Shown here piece by piece: positions 56,221 through 64,000 of a stretch of 64,000 nucleotides of DNA. Source of the stretch: Rhodococcus sp. SMB37. GTDB taxonomy: Bacteria > Actinomycetota > Actinomycetes > Mycobacteriales > Mycobacteriaceae. The notes below the pieces were generated by a model. The model was not told the DNA's origin. It was given only the letters and a program-made list of their open reading frames with translations, and ran no database searches. The stretch covers positions 62,001 through 126,000 of the forward strand of contig NZ_SLVY01000017.1 in NCBI RefSeq assembly GCF_004345605.1, read 5' to 3'. A program made the position numbers and the translations under genes. How positions within the stretch are numbered: the first letter of the stretch is position 1; every line of letters begins with the position of its first letter.

Positions 56221-56898
56221 ATGCGAAACACACGACAGATGCGCGGCGGACGCCGCGCCCACGCCATCAATCAGTTCTTCACCGAGGGCCCGTTCCTGGG
56301 CGAAGATCCCCGACGCGGGGGGCCGTTCCCGGGCGACGACCCGCGACGCAGCGGCGGTCCCTTCGGTGACGGCCCGCACAGCAGAGGTCACCGCGGTGGC
56401 CCCATGCATCGCGGCGGACGCCGAGGACGCGCACAGCGAGGCGATGTCCGCGCGGCCGTCCTGCAACTGCTCGCCGACGAACCCATGCACGGGTACCAGT
56501 TGATGCAGGCGATCGCCGACCGCACCGGCGGAGCCTGGAAACCCAGCCCCGGAGCGATCTACCCGACCATCTCGCAGCTCGAGGACGAAGGACTCGTCCG
56601 CGTCGAGAAGGACGCCGGACGCAAACTGGTGTCACTGACCGACGAGGGGCGCGCCCACCTCGACGATCCCGCCAACGAGCAGACCGATCCGTTCGCAGGG
56701 CATTCCGCCGACGGAAACAGCACCGACCTGCGGGGAGCACTCCGCGACCTGCAGACCGCAGCACGTGTGGTCGCCGTCAGCGGCACCGACGCCCAGATCA
56801 CCGCGGCACACAAGGTACTCGCCGAGGCACGCAAGTCGCTGTACCTGCTGCTCGCCGAGGACACCGATCCGGCACCCGACGCGACCGATCAGATCTGA
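56221..56898 (+). CDS. PadR-family transcriptional regulator with Gly/Arg-rich N-terminus
   Basis: The 225-residue protein starts with 75 unusual residues rich in Gly, Arg, Pro and Asp (GPFLGEDPRRGGPFPGDDPR). The PadR winged helix follows (about 75-150, LLADEPMHGYQLMQAIADR, PSPGAIYPTISQLEDEGLV), and then a helical dimerisation tail. AAGGAG lies 8 bases before the ATG. The promoter carries an ACGATATATCGT palindrome. The target is probably itself and unknown distant genes. The next gene converges on it 7 bases away. Confidence 0.9.
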   Translation: MRNTRQMRGGRRAHAINQFFTEGPFLGEDPRRGGPFPGDDPRRSGGPFGDGPHSRGHRGGPMHRGGRRGRAQRGDVRAAVLQLLADEPMHGYQLMQAIADRTGGAWKPSPGAIYPTISQLEDEGLVRVEKDAGRKLVSLTDEGRAHLDDPANEQTDPFAGHSADGNSTDLRGALRDLQTAARVVAVSGTDAQITAAHKVLAEARKSLYLLLAEDTDPAPDATDQI

Positions 56899-56905
56899 CG
56901 GCCGG

Positions 56906-59569
56906 TCACCGGTGGGCGAGGGCCTCACGCGCCAGCCCCACCCGCGATCGAAGCCCGAGTTTCGCGAGCGCGTGCGACACGTGGGTCTGCACCGTCCTCG
57001 GTGACACCCGGAGCCGCGCCGCGATCTGCGGACCGGTCAACCCCTCCCCGACCAGGATCGCGACCCGTCTCTCCGCCGCCGTCAACGACTCCCAGCCGGT
57101 CTGCGCGGTTCTGCGCGACCCGACGGCGCCGAGCGACACACCGCACTCACGCACTCTGCTCGCGATCCGATCCGCGACGGTGCGCGCTCCGAGGTGTACC
57201 GCAAGGTCGTGAGCACGACGAGCATGGACATGCGCCTGCTCGCGCTTCGCCGAAGCTGCCGCAGCACACGCCGCCTCTTCCAGCGCCGCCAACTCCGCAA
57301 CGGCGTCGCCCCCCGCAGCGAATGTGTCGGCGACCTCGGCCAGACCCACAGGGTCCTCTTTGCTCAATGCCTCGACGAACTCGACGGCCGGCGCGATCGC
57401 CGGCGACCGGGTCGACCGCATCTCCTGGAAAACTTCGTAGACCTGCGCGCACAGGCCCCGGTCAAAGGTCTGCACGGCAATCCGGGCGATGTGCGGACCG
57501 AATCGGAGCGCCCACACCAGCCGCCCGCCATCCACCGCAAGACGCCACGCCTGTGCGGCGCTCTCTCCGGCTCGCTCGTGTTCGCCGAGCGCACTCCACA
57601 ATTCCGCACGGACGTAGTCGATATCGGGAAGCCCGAACATCCGTGGACTGTTCTCCGCCTCCCACATCTGCAATCGTCGCTCGGCGGATTCGAGATCGCC
57701 CCGGTGCACATCGACCAGCGCAGCGGTCGCCACAGCCCACGATGTCCAACCGGAATCCGTCTGTGCGGCAACGACGAGCGCATCGTCGCACGCGGCAACC
57801 GCCTCGTCCCACCGCCCCAGCGTGAACAGAGTCGACGCCGTGACCGAGTGGTGTAGCGGCAGCAGCCACATCTCTGCCATCGTGTGTGCGCGGCGCGGCA
57901 CAGGCGTCCGTCGCGCCAACGCCACGATCGGCCCGTGCGCGTAGAGCGCTGCCCACATCGCCCACGCTCCGGCCACAGACGTCTCGCGATCGAGCACGCC
58001 GTGTCCGCTCGCCGCCTGTTCCCCGCGTTCGAACCATTCGAGCCCGAGGGTGGCGTCCCCGGAAAGCACTGCGTGGACTCCCGGCACGATCGTGTCGAGG
58101 CCGAAGTCTGCCAACTCCTGGTCGGCGGCCGGTGGAACCGGCGCGTCGCCCGGAAGCGGCCCGACGCCCCCGATCAGAGCCAGCCACTCGCGGTATTGCT
58201 CGAACCACCCGTGTGCCTCCGGCGGCAACGGCAATCGGAGCAGCTCGTCGATCGAGGCTCGGGCACGAGGCACGTCGCCGAGCACAGTGCGGGACGTCAA
58301 CGACACCACCAGGGCGAATGTGCGTTCGTCACGTTCGGTCTCGAGCACACCGTCGGCGAGTTCTGCTGCCGCACGGAATCGGCCGGACTCCGCGAGCACG
58401 GCGGCACGCGCAAGGGGCGGGTTGCCGCGAACGGTGGCCGCCAATTCACCGGAATCGAAGACCCCGAATACCTGTACCGAACTGGGCTGACGACTCGGCA
58501 CGAATGTGCCGGGTGCGTCGGCCCGTTCGCGATGAGCCGACAACCGTGCGGCGGGCCCACCACCTCGGGCCAGTGCTTCCGCGACGGCGTGATGCAGCAG
58601 TCTGCGCATGCCGGGTGCAACGGTGTCGTACGCGATCTGCCGATAGGCGGGTGCGACGAAGTCGAGATCGCCGTCGTCCGACCAACGCAACACTCCCGCG
58701 TCGACGGCGGCGGCGACCGCACCCGCGCACCGGGCCGGTGCCTCCCCACCGATGTCCGCGAGTTCCTCGACGCCCATCGGACCGTCCGCAACAGCCAACA
58801 CCTGCACGAGGTCACGCACCCGTGGCGAGAGGCGTGAGAGGTGGGATCGGATACTCCGCCCGAGCTGGCCGGACAGTTCCGCATCGGTTCCGCGAAGTGT
58901 GATGAGGCCGGATCCGGTGTCGACGGCGGTGTGCTCGCGGCGCGCGAGCAGGTCGAGCAGCTGCCCGACGTGGAGCGGATTGCCACCGGCCTGGCCGAGA
59001 TACCGGATCAGGTCGGGAGCGGGATCGCCACCGAGATGCCGGCGAACGACGGCGGCCACCTCGTCGGAGTCCAGCGGAGTGAGCTCGACCGTCCGTGCGT
59101 GAGGTTGCGCGGCGAACATCGTCAGCGCCGCCCGTTCCGGCACCCGGCGGTACGCGAGCATCACCGCGAGCGGCAGTCGAGCCGAGACCGCACTGATCCT
59201 GTGCAGCAGAGTCAAGGACTCGCCGTCGGCGAGATGCGCGTCGTCGACGACGAGCACGACGGGGCCGTCGGCGTAGAGGCTGTCGATGTCGTATCTGCCG
59301 ATCTCGCGGTCCGGTGTCACACCGGTACACCTCGCGAACAGGCGACCGGCAACGGAGAACGGGACAGGTGAATCCACTTCGTCCGCCGTGGTTGCAACGA
59401 CACGGATATCGTCCAGCGAGTCGGCGACCTCGCGCAAGACAGTGGTCTTGCCCAGTCCGACCGAACCGATCAGTGCGATCGCGCCGTGTTCGGTACACCG
59501 GACGTATCGGCGGACGTCGGCCGTGAGGGCTCGGACCAGACCGCCGCGATGTGTCCGACCTTCCGCCAT
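56906..59569 (-). CDS. Large LuxR-family ATPase regulator (LAL type)
   Basis: The 887-residue STAND/LAL protein has an AAA-like ATPase at the N-terminus with Walker A IGSVGLGKTTV and Walker B VVLVVDDAHLAD. A winged-helix and TPR-like helical middle (about 330-810) follows, with a C-terminal LuxR helix-turn-helix (about 830-880, LTAAERRVAILVGEGLTGPQ then IAARLRVSPRTVQTHV). Such proteins bind an inducer and ATP to activate transcription. The ATG at 59569 is the best start, though no Shine-Dalgarno is clear. It is divergent from two small secreted-protein genes, which are candidate targets. Confidence 0.88.
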   Translation of the reverse strand: MAEGRTHRGGLVRALTADVRRYVRCTEHGAIALIGSVGLGKTTVLREVADSLDDIRVVATTADEVDSPVPFSVAGRLFARCTGVTPDREIGRYDIDSLYADGPVVLVVDDAHLADGESLTLLHRISAVSARLPLAVMLAYRRVPERAALTMFAAQPHARTVELTPLDSDEVAAVVRRHLGGDPAPDLIRYLGQAGGNPLHVGQLLDLLARREHTAVDTGSGLITLRGTDAELSGQLGRSIRSHLSRLSPRVRDLVQVLAVADGPMGVEELADIGGEAPARCAGAVAAAVDAGVLRWSDDGDLDFVAPAYRQIAYDTVAPGMRRLLHHAVAEALARGGGPAARLSAHRERADAPGTFVPSRQPSSVQVFGVFDSGELAATVRGNPPLARAAVLAESGRFRAAAELADGVLETERDERTFALVVSLTSRTVLGDVPRARASIDELLRLPLPPEAHGWFEQYREWLALIGGVGPLPGDAPVPPAADQELADFGLDTIVPGVHAVLSGDATLGLEWFERGEQAASGHGVLDRETSVAGAWAMWAALYAHGPIVALARRTPVPRRAHTMAEMWLLPLHHSVTASTLFTLGRWDEAVAACDDALVVAAQTDSGWTSWAVATAALVDVHRGDLESAERRLQMWEAENSPRMFGLPDIDYVRAELWSALGEHERAGESAAQAWRLAVDGGRLVWALRFGPHIARIAVQTFDRGLCAQVYEVFQEMRSTRSPAIAPAVEFVEALSKEDPVGLAEVADTFAAGGDAVAELAALEEAACAAAASAKREQAHVHARRAHDLAVHLGARTVADRIASRVRECGVSLGAVGSRRTAQTGWESLTAAERRVAILVGEGLTGPQIAARLRVSPRTVQTHVSHALAKLGLRSRVGLAREALAHR

Positions 59570-59729
59570 GAGGTCAAGATTAGGTCGGTTATGTCCGTTC
59601 GGACGCCGATACGGCAGAACCACCTACGTCGTTCGACGGATGTCTGGGGCACGTCGAGGCGCGACGATGGGTACATCGCACACATGCTTTCGGCGCAATC
59701 GACGCCGGACCGGACCCTCAGGACCGACT

Positions 59730-60128
59730 ATGACCTACAGAAGGATTCTCCTCGGGTGCGCGGCGGCCGCGACCGTCGTCCCCCTCGTATCGGCCGGCAT
59801 CGCGAATGCGATGGGAGGGAACGACCCTCGGGACGTGTACATCAACTCGGACCAGAATTCGATCACCGCACACATCGGCCAGGATCAGGGCATCACCGAT
59901 TGCAAGCTGGTGGCACAGGGCCCGGCGTCCTCGGACATCCACGAGACGGAGTGGACGAGCGATGAGTGGATCACCCTCTGGGTCCCGGAGAACAGGTATA
60001 CCGCGACGGTGCTGTGCAGGTGGGACGCGACCGGCCCCGACGGGTGGATCGTCCGTCAGGAAGCGGTGAACACCCCTCCCCTGCTGCACGAGAGCGCGAT
60101 CGACCTCATCGAGAGAGGCTTCGCCTGA
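59730..60128 (+). CDS. Small secreted protein, paralogue 1
   Basis: The 132-residue protein has a signal peptide (RRILLGCAAAATVVPLVSAG then IANA). The mature domain of about 105 residues contains NSITAHI and two Cys (DCKLVAQ, VLCRWDA) likely to form a disulfide. It is clearly related to the protein encoded at 60268, sharing NSITAHI, GIT-C, a TE/SEW-D motif and a C-terminal amphipathic helix. Not a family I can name. A hairpin terminator follows. Confidence 0.8.
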   Translation: MTYRRILLGCAAAATVVPLVSAGIANAMGGNDPRDVYINSDQNSITAHIGQDQGITDCKLVAQGPASSDIHETEWTSDEWITLWVPENRYTATVLCRWDATGPDGWIVRQEAVNTPPLLHESAIDLIERGFA

Positions 60129-60169
60129 GGATTCCCCCGCCAGCGCCGATCGGCGGCATCGCCCCCGAC

Positions 60170-60217
60170 TCCGAGCGAACGGGCCTCGAACCCCGACCGG
60201 ATGTCCGTTCGCTCGGA
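60170..60217 (+). terminator. Hairpin between the two secreted-protein genes
   Basis: The 13-bp perfect arms TCCGAGCGAACGG (60170-60182) and complement (60205-60217) enclose a 22-base loop that includes partly paired GGG/CCC runs. It follows the first secreted-protein gene by 42 bases. Confidence 0.6.
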
Positions 60218-60267
60218 ACCCACCGTGTTCCGTACCGCCTCCAGGAACGACCAGAGAAGAGCAGATC

Positions 60268-60660
60268 ATGACAACGTTCCGGAAGATTCTCGGATACTCG
60301 GTCGCGACGGTCGCGACCGTTCCTCTCGTGCTCGCCGGGTCCGGCGTCGCACAGGCAATGGGGCCACAGCTGCCGGGCTCCGTGTACTTCACCAGCACGT
60401 CGAACTCGATCACCGCCCACATCGATGCGAGCCGTGGCATCACCTGGTGCGCGCTGTTCCCCGACAGCGGGAATCTCGGCCCGATACCGGCCTCGGAATG
60501 GACAGACGCCCCGACGATCACCATGTATGTGGAACCGGGCACCTACACGGTCGCCTTGTACTGCGACCCGGACATGACCAACGTCAAGCAGGAGCAGGTG
60601 AACGTGCCACCTTCACTGATCGACCAGTTGATCGACCTGCTGGAAACCGGTTCGAGCTGA
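60268..60660 (+). CDS. Small secreted protein, paralogue 2
   Basis: The 130-residue protein has a signal peptide ending in GVAQA and a mature domain with NSITAHI and two Cys (WCALFPD, LYCDPDM). It parallels the protein encoded at 59730, including a Pro-Pro-Ser-Leu then amphipathic C-terminal helix. Tandem duplication is evident. Independent expression is suggested by the hairpin between them and by its own GAAGAG near the ATG. Confidence 0.8.
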   Translation: MTTFRKILGYSVATVATVPLVLAGSGVAQAMGPQLPGSVYFTSTSNSITAHIDASRGITWCALFPDSGNLGPIPASEWTDAPTITMYVEPGTYTVALYCDPDMTNVKQEQVNVPPSLIDQLIDLLETGSS

Positions 60661-60670
60661 GCCGACGTTC

Positions 60671-61414
60671 TCAGGGTGTATCGACGAGGGTGAAGCCCGC
60701 GCCGACTCCTCCCTGCGCGTCGATCTCCTCGACGATCCGATCCGCCCGCTGGTAGGCCGCGAGCCCTCGGCCGGTCGGTCGGTACCCGACGGAGAGCCCG
60801 ATCCACTCGCCGGTGTCGGCCCGGGCCAACGGGCCTCCCGAATCCCCCGGCTTCATCAGCAGTGCGGACGACATCAGGTTCGAGTCGACGAGCACGTCAC
60901 CGGAGGTACAGGCCACCCCGTTGGTACGGCCCGCGGCGCACTGCACTCCGACGGCGCTGCCACCAGGTTGCAGCGATCCGATGGATTCGAGGACGACTCG
61001 CTCTCCACGGTCGTTCGGCAGCGAGGTGTTCGAGCCGCGTACCTTCGTCTCGTCGAGCAGGAGGACGGCGTAGTCGGGTGCTTCGTCGGTGGGGAAGCCG
61101 ATGGGGTCCACCGAGCCGGTGCTCGCGACATCGGTCTCGATGCCCACCGGTCCGCGGTGCTGCTCACCGACCTTCCAGATCTGCGACGAACCGTCCTGGC
61201 GGCAATGACCGGCGGTGATGGCCACAAGCCGGTGCGCGTCGTCGCGACCCACGGCGGCGACGGAACACCAGCCGGGCACCGGCTCTGCGGAGAACGTGAT
61301 CCCATCGCCCGGCCGAAGGACGACGCGGTCGTCTCCCCCTCCGGCGGCGGCGATCCCCGGCGTGGCCAGTACAAACGCAAAAGTTGCAGCCGACAGCGCG
61401 AAGCCGCGCCTCAC
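60671..61414 (-). CDS. Secreted trypsin-like serine protease (S1)
   Basis: The 247-residue protein has a signal peptide ending in IAAAGG and a chymotrypsin-fold catalytic triad: His in ITAGHC (near 70), Asp in APDYAVLLL (near 115) and Ser in KPGDSGGPL (near 191). There is no obvious propeptide, so activation may be by signal cleavage. The GTG start overlaps the upstream HhH-GPD stop (GTGA). The convergent secreted-protein genes end 10 bases away. Confidence 0.87.
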   Translation of the reverse strand: MRRGFALSAATFAFVLATPGIAAAGGGDDRVVLRPGDGITFSAEPVPGWCSVAAVGRDDAHRLVAITAGHCRQDGSSQIWKVGEQHRGPVGIETDVASTGSVDPIGFPTDEAPDYAVLLLDETKVRGSNTSLPNDRGERVVLESIGSLQPGGSAVGVQCAAGRTNGVACTSGDVLVDSNLMSSALLMKPGDSGGPLARADTGEWIGLSVGYRPTGRGLAAYQRADRIVEEIDAQGGVGAGFTLVDTP

Positions 61415-61992
61415 TTCTTTCCGGCCTTGGCAGCGGCTTTCTCCGCCTTCTTGAATTCTCGTACCTCGTGCAGCGACTGCGAATCGACGACATCGGCGAT
61501 CGAACGGCGGGCACCCTCGTCGCCGTACGCCCCCGCGGCCTCGCGCCAGCCCTCGGGCTGCACACCCCGTTGCTTCCCGAGCAGTGCGAGGAAGATCCGA
61601 GCCTTCTGGGCGCCGTACCCGGGCAGCGCCTCGAGCCGCTTCAGCACTTCCTTGCCGTCGGGGTCGCCCGCCGTCCAGATCGAGGCGGTGTCGCCGTCGT
61701 AGTCTTCGATGATCGCGGCGCACAGTGCCTGGATGCGCTGGCCCATCGATTTCGGGAACCGGTGCACCGCGGGTGGCCGAGAACACACCTCGATGAACTC
61801 GTCGGGGTCCGCTTCCGCGATCCGGTGCACGTCGAGTCCGCCGAGCCGATCAGCGATCTTCTTCGGGCCCGCAAACGCCGTCTCCATCGGTACCTGCTGG
61901 TCGAGCAGCATTCCGATCAGGAGCGCGAGCGGACTCTCGGAAAGCAATGCGTCTGCATCCGGATCCCCGACCAGGTTCAGCGTCGTTGCCAT
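61411..61992 (-). CDS. HhH-GPD-type base-excision DNA repair protein
   Basis: The 193-residue protein has the HhH region (LKRLEALPGYGAQKARIFLA near 110-130) but is shorter than classical glycosylases and has a Lys-rich tail (EKAAAKAGKK). It matches actinobacterial small HhH-GPD proteins. ATG 61992 is taken, as LLSESPLALLIGMLLDQQV follows at the usual distance. A GTG 15 bases upstream is possible. It is translationally coupled to the protease, an odd functional mix. Confidence 0.8.
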   Translation of the reverse strand: MATTLNLVGDPDADALLSESPLALLIGMLLDQQVPMETAFAGPKKIADRLGGLDVHRIAEADPDEFIEVCSRPPAVHRFPKSMGQRIQALCAAIIEDYDGDTASIWTAGDPDGKEVLKRLEALPGYGAQKARIFLALLGKQRGVQPEGWREAAGAYGDEGARRSIADVVDSQSLHEVREFKKAEKAAAKAGKK

Positions 61993-62013
61993 GGGTCGAT
62001 CATGCACCCAGCG

Positions 62014-63450
62014 TCACTGTCGCCGCCACAGGACGACCCCCAGGATCACCGTCGCTGTGAGCGCAATCGAGGCGGTCAGTGCATACATCCAGTGTGGGAA
62101 GAGCGTCGGCTCCGATGTGCCCGGTACCGCCGCGAGAGCAGCGAACAAGGCGACGACGGCGATCGCGCCACCGGCCGCGGACCATCCCCGCGCGAGCCGG
62201 GAATGATGCGCGCCGCGCAGTTCGGCGCTGCGCAACACTGCGCGCTCGATCACCTCGACCGCGCCCTCGAGCTCGGCATCGAGGTCGGCGATCTCGTCGG
62301 CGACCCTGCGGACCAGCAAGGACCTCAATTGTGTCGGCTGTGTCCACGAGTGGAACCGGTCGTTGTGGAGCGAGGCCTTACGCAACAGCGCCCGCTCCAT
62401 CTTCCGGGCCTGCATGGCGGCGATGTCGTCGAGCGCCTCGACCAGGCGGTCGCCGGTGAGATCGTCGTGGTTGCGGAGGTGGTCGAGAACGCGCCAGAAG
62501 TCGGTCGAGCAGTGTGCGCGCATCGCTACCCACGGAAGCAATTCGAAGATCATCTCGCTTGTGCCGTGGCCGACGTAGTCGCTCCCCACCGGGGTTGCTT
62601 CGAGATCCAGCAGCACCGCGCCGCAGTCCTCCCGCACCGCGACCGCTGCACCGGGCTGCACGGGTCGTTCCACGAGCGGGACCCGATCCCAGTTCCACAG
62701 CACGCCCCACATCTGCGCTGTAGCTCTGGCCTGCGAGTCGGTACGGCGCCCGTCGACGAGTTCACGCACGCGGTCACCGCCGCTCGATACCACCTCCACT
62801 ATCAAGGCCTCGACGATCTCCTGGTCGCCCACGCCGCGATGTCGATGCACGACGAGATCGCTCAGAGGGCTGTACGTGGTCGGGGCGGGCATCCGCCGGT
62901 TCAGGCCGGGGAACAGGTCGTTGAGGCATGCGGCGCTGGTCAACGAGAACGGCGCAAGGAATTCGTCGACCGCAGGACGAAAGCCGGCGCCGTCGCGGTC
63001 CTGCAGCGGGTCGGCGCGCCAGTCGATCAGCGGAGACTTGTCGTCACTCAGAGATTCCAAGGCGAGGACGAGGCCGTGCCCGGGGATCTCCCACAGCGAC
63101 AGACACGTCGCGGGCGAGCCGACGAACGGATGTGCAGCACCGCTGCGCAATGCGCCCGTCGAAGAACCGAACGACAACGGCGCGCTCTCACGGTCGGTGA
63201 TGTGCCGATACGCGAGCAGGCTGGCCGGGCGAACGCCGTGTTCGGTGCGCGGCAACGTGCCGATGCGAGCCGGAAGGAACGGCTCGAGTTCGTCCACCGC
63301 CGCAACCGGCGGTGGCGACACCGCCGCGGCCTCGATGTCGAGAGCCAGGAGAAACACCTTCAAAACACCGTGACAGCCCGTGACGGAACCGACGGCTGCT
63401 GCGCCGGCTCCGGATCGTACGAGAGCGCGGTCTTCCATCACACTCACCAC
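62014..63450 (-). CDS. Unrecognised protein with two C-terminal membrane helices
   Basis: The 478-residue protein is of unknown family. A long soluble N-terminal domain (1-290) precedes a helical region rich in Leu/Arg/Glu (about 300-420, DDLTGDRLVEALDDIAAMQA). Two membrane helices follow (about 425-445 and 453-475), and the protein ends in LWRR. The layout recalls CorA-type magnesium transporters, but the GMN signature is absent. Several starts are possible (GTG 63450, ATG 63438). Upstream lies a cluster of DnaA-box-like sites. Confidence 0.6.
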   Translation of the reverse strand: MVSVMEDRALVRSGAGAAAVGSVTGCHGVLKVFLLALDIEAAAVSPPPVAAVDELEPFLPARIGTLPRTEHGVRPASLLAYRHITDRESAPLSFGSSTGALRSGAAHPFVGSPATCLSLWEIPGHGLVLALESLSDDKSPLIDWRADPLQDRDGAGFRPAVDEFLAPFSLTSAACLNDLFPGLNRRMPAPTTYSPLSDLVVHRHRGVGDQEIVEALIVEVVSSGGDRVRELVDGRRTDSQARATAQMWGVLWNWDRVPLVERPVQPGAAVAVREDCGAVLLDLEATPVGSDYVGHGTSEMIFELLPWVAMRAHCSTDFWRVLDHLRNHDDLTGDRLVEALDDIAAMQARKMERALLRKASLHNDRFHSWTQPTQLRSLLVRRVADEIADLDAELEGAVEVIERAVLRSAELRGAHHSRLARGWSAAGGAIAVVALFAALAAVPGTSEPTLFPHWMYALTASIALTATVILGVVLWRRQ

Positions 63451-63500
63451 TTCCGAACCCGCCGCGGGAATGCGGCGACCCTGACATCGGAGTATGGCAC

Positions 63501-63600
63501 TTATTCACAGGAAAGCGAATCTGCCGATTTCAGGAGGTCAGGGCGATGCGTCCGAAGTTGTCCACCGTCGGTCCACTTGTTCTCCACAGGTTTGTCCACA
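63501..63600 (+). promoter_or_regulatory. Cluster of DnaA-box-like sites
   Basis: Four same-orientation nonamers occur: TTATTCACA (63501), TTGTCCACC (63558), TTCTCCACA (63580) and TTGTCCACA (63592), the last a perfect actinobacterial DnaA box. They occupy the gap between the partial aminotransferase and the gene at 62014-63450. Binding by DnaA could control the latter gene or titrate DnaA. Confidence 0.5.
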
Positions 63601-63645
63601 GCTTGGGAGAACGTGTGACACCCGGGGCCAGTGCGTCCCGAGAGG

Positions 63646-64000
<355 letters not shown>

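Noticed and set aside
63501-63600. Replication origin oriC
   Set aside because: dnaA, dnaN, rpmH and an AT-rich unwinding region are absent. The boxes are few and near a metabolic gene.

Overview
The window is high-GC actinobacterial DNA, most likely from Rhodococcus or a close mycolic-acid-containing relative. The evidence is a complete mce lipid-import operon, F420-dependent and mycofactocin-type oxidoreductases, and a conserved backbone. From memory, that backbone follows the order of the Mycobacterium tuberculosis Rv3710-Rv3722 segment: leuA, murT-gatD, recR-ybaB, an SRPBCC protein, an FAD oxidoreductase with a cyclopropane-fatty-acid-synthase homologue, dnaX, and finally the Rv3722c-type aminotransferase, which is cut by the right edge. 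Large accessory blocks sit between these core genes. No rRNA, tRNA, CRISPR array, transposase or integrase gene was seen.

Layout. 1-2.0 kb: a cut-off secreted DUF4185 protein and a decayed YCII/ECF-sigma pair fused by an internal deletion. 2.1-4.2 kb: leuA with a 13-codon leader peptide containing three consecutive leucine codons. 4.3-8.0 kb: a SHOCT membrane protein, a divergent LysR/EamA pair and an RCK-type potassium channel. 8.2-10.1 kb: murT-gatD, which amidate lipid II. 10.1-14.5 kb: an alpha/beta hydrolase, a CstB-like sulfur-detoxification fusion, and an SDR plus luciferase-like F420 enzyme pair. 14.6-25.2 kb: one minus-strand operon, fadD-yrbEA-yrbEB-mceA to mceF-mas, in which nearly every junction overlaps by 4 bases. 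25.5-30.4 kb: enoyl-CoA hydratase and nitronate monooxygenase, divergent from a double-TetR regulator (Mce3R architecture), a zinc alcohol dehydrogenase and a GXWXG/DUF4334 protein. The divergent promoter holds a near-perfect long inverted repeat.

30.5-36.4 kb: two MpaB-type oxygenases, a GntR regulator, an aldehyde dehydrogenase, and an MFS exporter with a TetR regulator that overlaps recR. 36.4-41.5 kb: core recR-ybaB, SRPBCC, FAD oxidoreductase and methyltransferase. 41.5-42.7 kb: an AbiEi-like gene bracketed by two copies of the same 40-base hairpin. 42.7-46.0 kb: fadA-fadB of beta-oxidation. 46.4-50.9 kb: the least familiar locus, with a Ser-rich protein carrying seven calcium-loop-like repeats, a GrpE wing-only protein, a membrane-anchored Hsp70 with an outside domain, and a lipoprotein. 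50.9-53.9 kb: an exported intradiol dioxygenase lipoprotein, a mycofactocin-type SDR, a hotdog thioesterase and an HxlR regulator. 53.9-64.0 kb: dnaX, a PadR regulator, a giant LuxR regulator, two paralogous small secreted proteins, a secreted serine protease, a HhH-GPD repair protein, an unrecognised membrane protein, a DnaA-box cluster and the partial aminotransferase.

How it works together. Much of the accessory content is lipid uptake and catabolism: Mce import, acyl-CoA ligation, hydratases, thiolase, and alcohol and aldehyde oxidation, with local repressors and visible operators. The backbone supplies leucine synthesis, peptidoglycan amidation, DNA replication and repair, and lipid methylation. 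Start sites were chosen by Shine-Dalgarno spacing and gene overlap. Family assignments are by eye, without database searches.
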